The notes beneath the pieces were generated by a model. That model did not search any database. It was given only the letters and a program-made list of their open reading frames with translations, and had not been told where the DNA came from. From Coccinella septempunctata (Eukaryota > Arthropoda > Insecta > Coleoptera > Coccinellidae): a DNA stretch of 64,000 nt. Positions 38,931 to 50,746 of the stretch are shown piece after piece. The stretch is from the NCBI RefSeq assembly GCF_907165205.1, contig NC_058195.1, forward strand, positions 8,680,001 to 8,744,000, written 5' to 3'. How positions within the stretch are numbered: the first letter of the stretch is position 1; every line of letters starts with the position of its first letter. A program made the position numbers and the translations under genes.

Positions 38931-40867
38931 GTGAGTCTGACTTATATTATACATATTCTAAACCTTTTCAAACTCTTTCATCAACAATGTTCATCCATTA
39001 CATCACATTTATGTGAAGGAGGATGTGTTATTACTTATTACTATGAATGATAATAATGAGAGTCCTAGATTGGATCCCTGGGGATCACCATAGTCGATTT
39101 CTGACCATATATGTATACTATAAATAAGGCACTCAATTGACGATTCCATTATCTTGTAGATAATCTCCAAATAATTCTGGACCCACAAAAATAGCACACT
39201 TACAAAATAGAAAAAATGGAGTAATGGGTTTATGATAATTAACTTTAATAGTTTTTAAATCATTCTTCACCTCTAGTCAAACCTAGATCGAAATCGTATA
39301 TTTTTCTGGAAGTAAAGGTTGTTCGTTGTTTCGGACACAAATCACTCATAGGTGAGGCTACATTAGGCTAGATTAGATTCGATTAGTTTGGGTCAGGTTG
39401 GGCTAGGTAAAGTTAGGTTAGGTTGTGCCAATTTGAAAACTCTCTCATTCAGATGTACAGGTTGGTTACATATCGAGTCTATCATTTTTTCAATTCACTA
39501 TAACGATCTTATTTTGAACATCTATCATGATTTGAAATCGATAATTTTTGGGTAGATAAATTAAGTGATGGTAAGTTCCTAATAAAAGGACTAATGTAAT
39601 CGGCAGTCTAAGGTTCTAAGGCCTCACGAACTCGGCATAAATCTAACCTACCATATGAAAAAATTCGATATCAGCGTCATTGTTGTTAGAAGTCAAGTTC
39701 ACTGATACTTAAGTTAGTGAGTAAGGAAGAATATGGAGAATCATTAATAGGGCGCTTGACTCAGGTAGAAAACAGCTGTGTAGGTAACTTTTCCTTGTCC
39801 GAAATGATGTAGAAATTAAGTAATAGTTTCTATACTATGTTCAGGAAAGTGTGTTGTTATGATAGATGAGTTTGTGTTTTTTTTTTGTTTGAGGTACTTT
39901 ACATTCTGCGGCCAAACGACTTGTTATAATGTATTATTTCTGTATTTTAATATTATAAAGGCAATCCAATTGCATTTGCTTCTCACAGTCGTCGAGGGTC
40001 CCGTCTAGAGTAGCTAGAAATCGTTGCTCCCACAACTACTAACGAAGTCATAATTTATCACTTCGACAAACAACGAGTTGAACCAGTTTTCTGGCTCTCA
40101 GTGTAGATGCCAACCTTATAAATATTCCATCCGTCTGGGATCGATATAACTCAAAAATTCACCGAGTTCCTCGACAGCTCCTAATTGAGGTCCGCTCATG
40201 TAGTCGTAATTATATTTTTGAGTTTAGACTAATAAGTATGCACAAAGTATAAGTCGATTAAAAAATATTATAGCAATTATAAAAATCGGAAATTTTCTCA
40301 GGTGTCGGCCTTGGATTGCTCGAATCTAGAAGCCGGAGAGGTATAGGATTATTCAAATTTATCGAGTCCGGGGTTATTGATTAAAATAACCGACTGATTA
40401 TTTTTTCCGATCATCGTTTTTCATGGTAATTGGTTGTTCAACTGCCAGAATTTCGATCATCGCCAGTCCTTCTCAAAAACGGACGGGCAACAATTCCGCG
40501 GTCACTCTAATATGTAAATTCGGCTGAAAAAAAATTGGGAAGATGTATTATCATCATTAGTCCTTCTCTCGGTCTTCTGGAAATTGTCCGATTGGTATTT
40601 TTGGGGCCAAAAACCCCCAGCATGCGGTACGATTCAATGTAATATATAAATTCAACACATTGACAGTTTGGCTTCCGACAATGGATTCTCTAGATTCACT
40701 TTTCATTATAAAATTGAATTTGGACTAGAAAATCTCCACGCACCACTCATCGACGAATACGAAATGCAATACATGAAACATGCAACCGAATATAGTCCTG
40801 GTCTCGGCGCCAATTCGATTCTTTACGTCCGATTGATTAATTCGACGAGAAAAACAAGGCTCCCAAA
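38931..40867. other. Start of the large downstream intron of the odd-family gene
   Basis: Begins with the splice donor. Contains a TTAGG-like run at 39361-39424. No other coding or RNA signal recognised. Regulatory elements are plausible, but none is identifiable by eye. Confidence 0.4.
39361..39424 (+). repeat. Interstitial TTAGG-like pentamer run
   Basis: Degenerate TTAGG/AGGTT units with variants such as GGCTAGA, ending in a clean TTAGGTTAGG stretch. Similar runs lie in introns of the SDR and integrin genes. Confidence 0.5.
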
Positions 40868-41690
40868 AAGATGGTCACTTAAAAATTCGTCAAGACCGAA
40901 CGGTTGCATCTAGATGGATGAAATTCTCAGATTTATTACTAGAAGAATTGCTCTTTCAGAATATGTATCAGAGTTTCATCTACGGTTACTTTTATTGAGA
41001 GATAAACGACTCGAAAGCTGACCTTCAAAAAATCCCGAAAAAGATGGGTTCAGTTAAAAATTCGTCAAGACCAAACGGTTGCACCTAAATAAATGAAATT
41101 TTCAGATTTATTACCAGATGAGTCGCTCTTTCAGAATATGTATCACATTTCCATCTACGGTTACTTTTATTGAAAGATAAACGACTCGAAAGCTGACCTT
41201 CGAAAAATCCTAAAAAATATGGGTTCAGTTAAAAATTCGTCAATACCAAACGGTTGCACCTAGATGGATGAAATTCTCAGATTTATAACTAGAAGAGTTA
41301 CTCTTTCAGAATATGTATCATATTTCCATCTACGTATACTTTTATCGAGAGATAAATGATTCGATAGCTGACCTTCGAAAATCCTGAAAAAGATGGGTTC
41401 AGTTAAAAATTCGTCAAGACCGAACGGTTGCGCCGAGATGGATGAAAGTCTCAGATTTATAACTAGAAGAATTGTTCTCTCAGAATATATATCACATTTC
41501 CATCTACGGTTACTTTTATTGAGAGATAAACGACTCGAAAGCTGACCTTCGAAATATCCTGAAAAAGATGGGTTCAGTTAAAAATTCGTCAAGACCGAAC
41601 GGTTGCATCGAGGTGGATGTAATTCCGAGATTAATTACTAGAAGAGTTTTTCTTCTAGAATATGTATCGTATTCAGATCCGAGAGATACA
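40868..41690. repeat. Tandem array, about 174-bp unit, nearly five copies
   Basis: Unit starts at 40868, 41041, 41216, 41390 and 41565 give periods of 173-175 bp. Each unit contains TTAAAAATTCGTCAA, then CGGTTGC, GAGATAAACGACTCGAAAGC and GACCTTCGAAA with few changes; the fifth copy is partial and more divergent. Unit length is near a nucleosome repeat and typical of satellite monomers. The array is short and lies within the apparent intron of the odd-family gene. Confidence 0.85.
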
Positions 41691-43382
41691 CATGTCGAAA
41701 CCTGAAATGATATGTGAAATGGAAGATTTCTTCATCTTATCATTTCCATTTTCAAATAGATGAACACATTTTGATATTGGATGAATATTTTTCGCATAGA
41801 TAATCTGTTTTGTAGTCTTCCAATGTCAGAACAAGAGTTCAATCTTAATCTTTGATAAAACACATTATTCACACGAAAAAGTGTGTCTTAATTTGGCTGC
41901 CCTTTCCTGAAAAACTCAATCTGTGAATATAGGAACGAATAATATAAATTTCCTTTCTTCAAGTCCACAAAAACTAGCTTCTATTTATGAGGTGAAGTTA
42001 ATTAAAATGGGCCTATAAATTGACCCAACAACAAGCAACTGATTAATAAAATGTAATGCATTGTTAATCATAGGACTGCTTTAATTGGTTAAAAACAGGA
42101 TCCACCTCCATTTCTATCTCTATTCTATACAATCCTGAACAAACCTCAGTAGCCCCATAGCATAAAATATAATCCATAAATGCCACAACTTCCAACAATT
42201 AAAATTTTGTTTATGGCGTCGCTTAAAATAACGTCGTCTACCTGTTTATTTCCACCTTCTGCTATTTTTAATTCGATCGCATACGCGAACAAGTTCAGGG
42301 AACGTATAAAGGTGTATATATAGACTGTTTTCAGAGACCATCATTGGTTTCTCGTTATAGCTCGGTGGTTATTATTGAATTTAATAACTCGAATGTAAAT
42401 CTTTATGGGGATTTCAGTGAGGAAGGCCGTGCCGTGGCAGGTTTAATGGCAACATTGACGATTCCAGCGATATTAAATTTTATGTCGACGAAATATAGCA
42501 GCAGATCCTTCTGGAAATTTGATCTTCTACTGCAACGTGGTTTTATGGTTGTTCGGGAATTTTTCTTCCTCTAGGGGCTTGGTTTTTGAAAGGATCAAAG
42601 ATGGTAGTCGCTTATTATTATTTCTAAAACCTGTCTGATTTTGATATGTTGATGAAAGCAATTTTTCGATGAGCAGTACATTTCTGAAGCTTTCTTTGCT
42701 GTTATTAAAGTTTTGATATAAGTGAGAATGCAAAAATAACAGATAACAAGAAACCTTTGCTGGAAAACTCTTACTTGTGGAGCGTTTGCTTTTCTAATCT
42801 TGTTTTCTATCTAATTTTATAGTTTTTTACTTTTGACCCATAGTCGACTATTTACAGGTTTGTTAGTCTTCCGAATCCATACATAGCTTTCTACACATCT
42901 GCATCTAATCGAAAGAAACCTTGATTAAAGCCTTCAAAAGAACGTTCGATGGGATTAAACCAACAACAATTTCGAAAATATCGCTTTAATCCATTAATCA
43001 AAAAGAGCGGCGCGTTAAATCCATAATAAATTACGGATTTTATAATACGGTAATTTAGTTGACGGTAAAGGAATCCAACTAAAAAATAAATCAACTTTTT
43101 ATTCACAATAGGGAGACAGCGTATAAAGGAGGACCGGCCAGTTTTTATGGAACAGGTATACCGGGGAAAACGGAGCTCTGAGCGTGCTGGATACAGGACA
43201 GGACTAAAATAAGGCACTATCGTAGATTCTCTGTGACAGAGAATCTGAAGGAGTCGGATTTTTGTCGTACATGACTATTTAACATTACGACAACGACTAT
43301 TTTTCGAAGTATTCTCCCTGAAATTAGAATCCCTAAGGCTACAAAGTACCATTGGCTCGAAAACTTCTGCCTACTGGTCATG
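41691..43382. other. Non-coding, nothing recognised
   Basis: AT-rich. A TATATATAG string near 42313 could be a core promoter, but no gene follows. Short open frames look like chance. Confidence 0.4.
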
Positions 43383-43973
43383 TACAGGGTGGGCAAAATT
43401 CGTTGTCTACTGAGGGGATCTCGAGAACTATAGCAGCTAGAAGAAAACGAATGACACATTCTCAAGTTCTTTTTTCATGACTCATCCAAATCTGAAAACA
43501 GAATCGGCCTATCATTCTTAGATTTCGAGTTATAAACAAAAATTGAGATTTCGACGATTCCGAAAAGTTCTCATAACTTTTTTGTCTTTGAAGTTACAGA
43601 TCTGAAACTGGAACCTTCTTAAATAGGCACTTTCCTACTTAGAATCTACTGACAAAAGATTTTTTTCAATTCAAAAATATTCAAATTCAATAAAAGTTTG
43701 CATTTAAAAAAATGAAAGTTCACGAAGAAATGATTCGAAATGAAAAAAGTGCCTGTAGAAGGTTCAAGTTTCAGATTTGTAACTTCAAAGACAAAAAAGT
43801 TATTAGAACTTTACGAAATTGTCAAACTCAAAAAGGAAGTATCGTAGGAGGCTGCGGTTTTCACCATTGTTTGTTTCTCCGAAAATGAGCTAGGAAATGT
43901 GTCATCCGTTTTTTTCAAGCTGCTGTAGTTCTCTAGATCCTCTCTGTACACAACGAATTTTGCCCACCCTGTA
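43383..43973. mobile_element. Foldback element with TACAGGGTGGGC ends
   Basis: The left end TACAGGGTGGGCAAAATTCG and the right end are perfect reverse complements for more than 20 bp. Further in, a second inverted pair is visible: a run with CTTTGAAGTTACAGATCTGA (about 43590-43609) mirrors one near 43773-43792. Most of the 591 bp can fold on itself. There is no coding capacity, so this is a MITE or foldback transposon. Confidence 0.8.
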
Positions 43974-44053
43974 CAGCGAAGATAATTCACCAATTCCTTT
44001 TTCGAACAAAGAAGAGCATGCTGACTTTGGGACTTGGAAGCAATGTATCTTTT

Positions 44054-44947
44054 AGTTGGGGAGCCCAAGAGGGAAATTCGGAATTTACTCCAGCGTGTCA
44101 GATTAATATAAAGGGAGATACTTTGGACCCTGTATAGACCTGCATATGAAGTGAATTGTCTAGTACAGCCTGTCAGAGTAGTAAAAAAGAAAAGATCATT
44201 GTACGTTCTCGAGCACAGGGGCTTTTTTTTATTTCGAAGCTAATGATTCAAGAATAACGGAAAAAATAAAATCTGACAGGTTCAACAAGCCGAAACAATA
44301 AAAATTGACCATCATGGTCACAAAAATCAGTGTCCTCCTCTCCTGGGCTTCAAATTGTTTTCGCATTCATTATAAAAGTTGTAGAGCATAAAATTTTCTA
44401 CAAGTTTTGTCTGAAGCAATTTTTTCTACGTTTGAACGTTTTCAAGATATATGGCGATGAATGTTCCTTAGACTGGGTTTCTACATTGACCTTGGCCTTT
44501 CGCAAGTGTGGCTAAGCTCTTCGCGTTCATCACCCTCTAGCTCTAAAACGGTTGAGGGTATGAAAAATTGCTTCAGACAAAAGTTAAATAGAATTTTATT
44601 ATCTACAACTTTCATAATGAATACAGAAACGATTAGAGCTACAGGAAGGGAAATATTAAAAAAAAATGCCTTGGTATCATCTTCAAACTACCAAATCAAG
44701 AAAACCTCCCCTGATTATTGTCAGATTAATGGGTCAACATTTCTGTAACTCCAAGTTTAACCATCTGTATGATACATCCTACACACTCGAGTATGTACGA
44801 TTTTTTTTACATCTTTGAGAACCTGTAGACGCTTTCCCCACCTCTGAAAGTGCATACATCATAGAACCTTTTTTTTCTTTCTACCATCTGATCTTCAAAA
44901 TCCACTAGGTCTCCACGACGCTCTAGTTATTCCTGATTTAGCTCCAC
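44054..44947. repeat. Dispersed repeat, copy 1 (inverted relative to 49754-50700)
   Basis: The left end AGTTGGGGAGCCC and the right end, read in reverse, are similar. The interior contains an inverted pair, with TTGTCTGAAGCAATTTTTT near 44407-44425 facing AAAAATTGCTTCAGAC near 44563. The same blocks occur in reverse order at 49754-50700: GACCTAGTGGATTTTGAAGG, the mirror AAATTGTTTCAGAC, and CAAGCCGAAACAATA. Apparently a non-coding mobile repeat; the class is not known. Confidence 0.55.
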
Positions 44948-45569
44948 TACTACTGAAAGTGTCATTGTTTGGTGAAATCAAGCAGAACCTATGAGAAAAC
45001 ATTTAACCCGGCCCTGGACCAGTAGGAGATACCGGGGCCATATAGGTTTGGTCCGTCAAGATTTAATCTTCCCTGGCTTATGCGACTTCCCCAACTTATC
45101 AGATTCTGTATCGGTTCGACGATACAAAACGATCTCCTGGTCTGGTCCCCTTAAAAGCTAATGGTGCATTAGATTCGAGACAATGGAAATGAAACAGGAG
45201 AAAGGATTTTCAACGTTTCTGTCTCGCACTAACTGACGAGGTGCACTTAAAATCAAGAAGAGAAAATTTAAGGAAGGAGTTTGTCGCCGTGTTTTACGAG
45301 AGTAGATAACGATTCGAAAAACTTGAAAGTTTTAGGTTTAGACCACTAGGAATGTGATAAAATTGTAATTTATCGACTGTCTAGCGAGGTCGCATCCTTC
45401 TCTGTAGTATTTTTACTTATCATTCCATATCAGGAATAGCCAAATTGAATTATGTGATGCTAAAATCAAAGGAAGATAGGGAAATGGAACTATAACCTCC
45501 TAAAAGCCTCAAAAGAAATACAATTCAAAGGTATACAGATCCTAACCCAACCTGTCTTTGAAGTAAAAA
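44948..45569. other. Non-coding spacer before the Tc1 element
   Basis: No gene, RNA or clear repeat recognised. Confidence 0.4.
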
Positions 45570-47086
45570 TACACTGCGCACATTCTGAAAATCTCAATTT
45601 TAATGAAAGTTAAATCTACATTGACTTTATAACTTATTTTTTATGTTCTCTCGGGAAGGTTTTGAACGAAACAAGACACATTAAATGAAAGAAAAATTCA
45701 GGATTTCACCGAATCTTATGTGAAAGAAGAGAAATAAACAATTTTCAAAATACTGAAATGCTGATAAGTGATTTAATACTTGGTATTTCCACTCCTTGCG
45801 TTAATTACAGCTCGGCAACGACGGTTCATACTCAAAATGAGTGATCTTAAAATGTTCTGATCTAATCCTTCCCAGATTTCTCCGAGTTGGATTCCTAAGT
45901 CATTAAGAGTAGCTGGATGATTTTCTGAACTTCTCAGCCTTCTATTGAGGTTGTCCCAAACCTGCTCAATCGGATTGGGATCTGGATTGCTTGCTGGCCA
46001 TTCCATTCGAGAGACTTCAACCTCTTCAAGGTACTCCTGAACGATGCGCGCACGATGGGGTCTGGCATTATCGTCCATAAAAATGAAATTTTCGCCAATG
46101 TATGGGGCAAATGGCACTACATGCTCTTCGAGAATGTTCCTTATATACTTATTAGCATTCATAGCTCCATTATCAACGACCACTAGGTGTGTGCGAGCAG
46201 TCAAAGATATCCCACCCCATACCATAATCGATCCTCCCCCGAAATCAGTAGTATTCAGGAAATTGCACTGCGCATATCTTTCATGTGGACGTCTGTATAC
46301 AAGAAAACGTCGATCACAATGATAGAGGCAGAATCTAGACTCATCTGTGAAGAGAACTCTTTCCCAATCGGCCTCTTCCCAATGGATATGCTCTCTCGCA
46401 AAATCCAAACGCGCCCTTCGATGGTCTGGGGTAAGAGCTGGGCCTCTTGCCGCGACACGAGGCCTTGAATCATATTCTCTGAGGTGATTTCTTCTTGTCT
46501 GAGTGCTAATTTGCACCTCATGAGTTTGCTCAAGCTGAATTTGAAGGAGGCGAGTGGTTGCAAACCGTTGTATCAACGAAGAAACTCTCAAGTAACGTTC
46601 TTGAATGGCAGTTGTTACCCGTGGTCTACCCTGTCCTGGTCTTCGGACATTCATACCTGTCTCACTGAATCGCTGCAACATTCTGGACACACTTGTATGG
46701 GAAACTTCAAACCTTTCTGCAATTCTTGGGTATGTCCACCCTTCTTCTCGCAAAACTACCGCTTGGGCATATTCCTCTTGGATCAAATTGCGTGTTTCGC
46801 GTTGCATAGCGATCGAGTGTAGAAAATCAAACGAAAGAAAAACTAATGATCACTAGAATTGATCGAGAACAACTGATTTTAGAATGGAGCCAATACATTC
46901 AAAATCGGATAATATCACCTTTTTTTATTCCTGCTGGGAAAAAACATCTGTATTGAAGAAAACCGTGGAAAGTGGATAACATATGCATGCATAATTCTGA
47001 TAAAAATAATTATCATTGAGAATACCTTCAGTTGTAGAATAAATTTGAGATTTCCATAATGTGCGTTAATTTTTTTGCGCAGTGTA
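45570..47086 (-). mobile_element. Tc1-like DNA transposon, structurally near complete
   Basis: The element spans 45572-47084 (1,513 bp), flanked by TA at 45570-45571 and 47085-47086, the Tc1/mariner target duplication. Both ends start CACTGCGCA. After that the right end has a 14-base stretch (AAAAAATTAACGCA) that is absent on the left; both then continue with CATT.TG.AAATCTCAA. The missing stretch lies between two CGCA copies, which suggests a small deletion in the left inverted repeat. One intact transposase frame occupies the minus strand. Confidence 0.88.
45773..46807 (-). CDS. Tc1-like transposase (DD34E), intact frame
   Basis: An uninterrupted 344-aa frame, the usual size for Tc1 transposases. 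Residues about 5-110 form paired helix-turn-helix domains (EEGWTYPRIAERFEVSHTSV) joined by a GRPR motif at 60-63. The catalytic residues are present: Asp155 in FTDESRF, Asp246 in MDDNARPH and Glu281 in NPDPNPIE, with 34 residues between the last two. It binds the element's inverted repeats and cuts and pastes the DNA into TA sites. No stop or frameshift interrupts it, so the copy is young or still functional. It lies inside the 45572-47084 element, on the strand opposite the odd-family gene. Confidence 0.93.
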   Translation of the reverse strand: MQRETRNLIQEEYAQAVVLREEGWTYPRIAERFEVSHTSVSRMLQRFSETGMNVRRPGQGRPRVTTAIQERYLRVSSLIQRFATTRLLQIQLEQTHEVQISTQTRRNHLREYDSRPRVAARGPALTPDHRRARLDFAREHIHWEEADWERVLFTDESRFCLYHCDRRFLVYRRPHERYAQCNFLNTTDFGGGSIMVWGGISLTARTHLVVVDNGAMNANKYIRNILEEHVVPFAPYIGENFIFMDDNARPHRARIVQEYLEEVEVSRMEWPASNPDPNPIEQVWDNLNRRLRSSENHPATLNDLGIQLGEIWEGLDQNILRSLILSMNRRCRAVINARSGNTKY

Positions 47087-47234
47087 TTTGCTATCGAATG
47101 ATGTGTGGAAATGAACCTAGAAGGAAACCATCAGAAATCTAATCGATTCTAAGGATAATATGAAAGGGTTGAAGGAAACTCAACGAATTAGGCAAGAATA
47201 ACAAGATCTGTTTAGCCTAGTCACTCGGATATCA

Positions 47235-47400
47235 AAGGAAATGACTCCTTACAGCTAATTGTCGCCACAAGAAGCACCTAATGGAAATGGATCTAGCAGA
47301 AACTGACCAGTGCAGATTCTGTAGGAGAGAGGAAACTCGAGATCACCTGGTGACAGAATGCCTCGTCATTGCTAGCCTACGAAAAAATGCTGTATAGACG
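47235..47400 (+). pseudogene. C-terminal fragment of a LINE ORF2 (zinc-knuckle tail)
   Basis: Reads HKKHLMEMDLAETDQCRFC, then an Arg-Arg-Glu-Glu-Thr and HLVTEC, ending at a stop. The spacing C..C....H....C after a Met-Gly/Asp-Leu-Ala motif is the usual C-terminal end of I/Jockey/R1-type ORF2 proteins. A related, worse-preserved copy lies near 59300. Nothing upstream is intact. Confidence 0.6.
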
Positions 47401-47494
47401 ACATAGCTGCCAAAACAGCTGGACACAACAGATCTTAAGCACAAAGTACAACCAACCCCCTAAAACCTAAAATCTAGAATCTTATGGAAGAAGA

Positions 47495-49096
47495 ACAAGT
47501 CTATTACTTACAATTTATTCACGCAGCAACGTTTCGAGAAAAATTCTTCTCTTCTTCAGGCTGAAATTACAAGAATGGTATGAACAAAATAGATCTAAAT
47601 ACCAGGACAATCCAGAAACTAAATTCAAGAACAGAGCAACAAAACAATGCAACTACAGTTTACGAACAACAATAGTGGAACAACAAAGACTAAGAACAAT
47701 GACAAAAAACTATCAGAGGAAAAATCCACCAACTCACCTTATGAATAATGAATTAAAAATCGTCTGAAAAATTCAAACTCGTAAAATCATTCGAAAAAAG
47801 CAGGTTCATCTCGGGGTCTCAAATTAACGTGACGTACAGGTAGGTATGGACGCATTGATATGAATGAAACAAGAACATCGCACATACGCGGTCGGAATGC
47901 GTGCACTCGAGAAAAACTATTTATTTATTTCCTTTATCAAATTCGAATACGCAATACTGAGTGAACCAATATCAGATCTCGAGTTCACAGAATTGGGGTG
48001 TTTTCTTATAAGCAACATCTCTTTGAAACTACGCTTGAACCAATTGGTCTCCTTGGTTAGAATCTTCGCATTTTCAAAATCAAAAAGATGTCCCTCATTC
48101 TTAGCATGTTGGGAAAGTGCGGTTGCCTCAGATTGTCTTTTACAATCTAACTGATGTTGCCTCAATCTGGATCCGAAATATTGACACGTTTGTCCAACAT
48201 AAATAGCATCACAATTCGAACAACCAACCCCATACACCAAACCGGATTGTCTCATTGGGGGATCAATATCTTTCAAACGGGAAAATAGGCTCTTAACAGT
48301 TTTATTATAATATGATACCACAATAGTAGATGTTCCCTTCATCAATCTAATCAACATCTGACTCAATTTAGGAATGTAGACTAATTTGTAATATCTGAAA
48401 ATCTCTAAGATCTCTAATGCTAAGAATGAGGGACATCTTTTTGATTTTGAAAATGCGAAGATTCTAACCAAGGAGACCAATTGGTTCAAGCGTAGTTTCA
48501 AAGAGATGTTGCTTATAAGAAAACACCCCAATTCTGTGAACTCGAGATCTGATATTGGTTCACTCAGTATTGCGTATTCGAATTTGATAAAGGAAATAAA
48601 TAAATAGTTTTTCTCGAGTGCACGCATTCCGACCGCGTATGTGCGATGTTCTTGTTTCATTCATATCAATGCGTCCATACCTACCTGTACGTCACGTTAA
48701 TTTGAGACCCCGAGATGAACCTGCTTTTTTCGAATGATTTTACGAGTTTGAATTTTTCAGACGATTTTTAATTCATTATTCATAAGGTGAGTTGGTGGAT
48801 TTTTCCTCTGATAGTTTTTTGTCATTGTTCTTAGTCTTTGTTGTTCCACTATTGTTGTTCGTAAACTGTAGTTGCATTGTTTTGTTGCTCTGTTCTTGAA
48901 TTTAGTTTCTGGATTGTCCTGGTATTTAGATCTATTTTGTTCATACCATTCTTGTAATTTCAGCCTGAAGAAGAGAAGAATTTTTCTCGAAACGTTGCTG
49001 CGTGAATAAATTGTAAATAAAGTGTTCCTAAGACTGAAAATTGTGTTCTTCAATTATTTTGGAACGATACACCTTACATATACAAGTCTATTACTT
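47495..49096. mobile_element. Penelope-like element pair forming a 600-bp inverted repeat, with a 15-bp target duplication
   Basis: The insertion (47510-49081) is bounded by identical 15-bp copies of ACAAGTCTATTACTT at 47495-47509 and 49082-49096. Inside, 47508-48107 and 48417-49016 are reverse complements, identical wherever I compared them, separated by 309 bp. The minus strand from 48416 down to 47508 is a 5'-truncated Penelope-like element: GIY-YIG endonuclease end, stop, 3' tail. The plus strand from 48417 is a shorter 5'-truncated copy of the same end, running about 65 bp further to 49081. So two 5'-truncated copies lie head to head with their 3' ends outward, an arrangement known for Penelope elements. 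Confidence 0.82.
47917..48416 (-). pseudogene. Penelope-like element C-terminus, GIY-YIG endonuclease domain (5' truncated)
   Basis: The minus-strand frame continues upstream into the inverted copy (to 48660), but that part is antisense. The genuine element part starts near 48416 and ends at the stop at 47917. It contains GLVYGVGCSNCDAIYVGQT, the GIY-YIG signature with the Cys pair seen in Penelope elements, then conserved Arg and His (GSRLRQHQLD) and QHAKNEGHLFDF. The reverse-transcriptase domain is absent, so it cannot act alone. The domain normally nicks target DNA to prime reverse transcription. Confidence 0.85.
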
Positions 49097-49753
49097 TCAA
49101 GACATTATCAACGTGGGTGGCTAAAATTGTATCTTCAGGAGCTAGCAATCGTGGTGGTGTTAAGGAGAACGATGATAGGAAAACCTCGAAGAAATGTGAC
49201 TTGTAGCGCTTTTATCAATTCAGAATCAGGCACTAAGTTGAGAGTTATAGCACATCGAATCTGTTCTGCAAAGGCTGCTGGGTAACATAACAATTCCAAT
49301 GCAAGAGATTGCCCGTAAAGAAATCTGATGTATGAGTCAGCTACCTGACCTAACAGCCTAGAATCGAGAAAAACCGGCAGCTAAAACTAGAAATTATACA
49401 TCCATATATATCTCACTTTACATCCGCGTATATAACTACATAATTTCACTACTTTGTATGAATCCCGCAATTTATCGGCAATTAAAGTGAAAAATTAAGA
49501 CATGTTCGAGACTATCATCCGCCAATTACTAGATATTAAGTCTATTTACGGAGAAGTTATTCAAAATCGCCATCGTAAAATTTGCATATAATATTCATGT
49601 GGTAGCATTGTAGGAGTTGACGGTTGATTGCTCGTAGTCAAACGGTAGAGTGTGAAATCTCTACCTTCCTATTTCCCTTTTGAATTAATTCATGCCAGTT
49701 TTAGCATGAAAATTAGATGAGTAACAAACTTCGATTTGTATTCTCACAACACT
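49097..49753. other. Non-coding spacer between Penelope pair and dispersed repeat
   Basis: Nothing recognised beyond the distal target duplication at its left edge. Confidence 0.4.
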
Positions 49754-50700
49754 AGTTGGGGAGCCGACGATGCTAAATCAGGATTTACTCTAGCGTCGTG
49801 GAGACCTAGTGGATTTTGAAGGTTCTATGATGTATGCACTTTCAGCGGTGGGGAAAGCGTTTGCAGGTTCTCAAAGATGTAAAAAAAACTCGTCAGTTCT
49901 ACATACTCGAGCGTGTCAAATTAAGATACTATGCCCAACGTGTCTCTGATAATAAATTCATGATAATCTGACAGTTTGCGTGGAGGGGCTGACCGTATAC
50001 GGAAGAAATGGTAAAAAAAAATTTTTCGAGCGTGTCAGATTTTTAGTGGATATGTAAATTAGACCCAAAGGAAGCTACTTTTTAAGGGACTGACAATTAG
50101 GAAGTGACGCAAGGTCATAGCGGTCCTTTGAAAATGCAAAAAAATAATCGTTACTTGTACATACTTGATCATTCAGATTTTCATAAAGATGGTTAACCTG
50201 TTGCAGACGTGTTGGCCCATTAATCTGACAATAATCAGGGATGATTTTCTTAATTTGACAGTTTGAAGATGATAACATTTTCTTTAAATACCTCCCTTCC
50301 TGTACATCTAATCGTTTCCGTATTCATCATGAAAGTTGTAGATAATAAAATTCTCTACAACTTTTGTCTGAAGCAATTTTACGTAGGTACTCATAAGCGT
50401 ATTTGAGTTAGAGGGCGGTAAGCTCGGCGGTAAGTGCGAAAAGCCAAGGTCAATGTAGAAACCCTGTCTAATATACATTCATCGTCATATATCTCAAAAA
50501 CGTTCAAACGTAGAAAAAATTGTTTCAGACAAAATTTGTAGAAAATGTTATGCCCTACAACTTTTATGATGAATCCGAAAAGAATTTGAAGCCCAGGAGA
50601 GGAGATAATTCAAAAAAACCGATTTGTTTGACCTTTATGGCCAATATTTATTGTTTCGGCTTGCTGAAACTATCAGATTTTATTTTCTGTTATATACTTC
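49754..50700. repeat. Dispersed repeat, copy 2 (inverted relative to 44054-44947)
   Basis: Starts AGTTGGGGAGCC, followed by GCTAAATCAGGA and GACCTAGTGGATTTTGAAGG, whose reverse complements end copy 1. The centre holds an inverted pair: a run with TTGTAGATAATAAAATTCTC near 50336-50355 faces TTGTAGAAAATGTTATGCCC near 50536-50555. The segment 49900-50180 has no counterpart in copy 1 and carries repeated CGTGTCA.ATT motifs. The right boundary is uncertain. Confidence 0.5.
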
Positions 50701-50746
50701 TTCTGGTCACATGATAAGCTTGATGTGTAGTCTGACTATTTTACGT

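Noticed and set aside
46044..46856. Plus-strand frames of 83-112 codons
   Set aside because: Antisense to the intact Tc1 transposase.
47860..47890. Possible hammerhead ribozyme core in the Penelope tail (TTGATATGAATGAAAC)
   Set aside because: It lacks the exact CTGATGA and GAAA pairing layout, so I cannot support it by eye.
48417..48660. N-terminal 81 residues of the 247-codon Penelope frame
   Set aside because: This part reads the inverted copy in antisense; the true element coding sequence starts near 48416.
48757..49053. 98-codon minus-strand frame
   Set aside because: It is antisense to the 3' tail of the second Penelope copy; its mirror image is also open in the left arm, which the palindrome explains.
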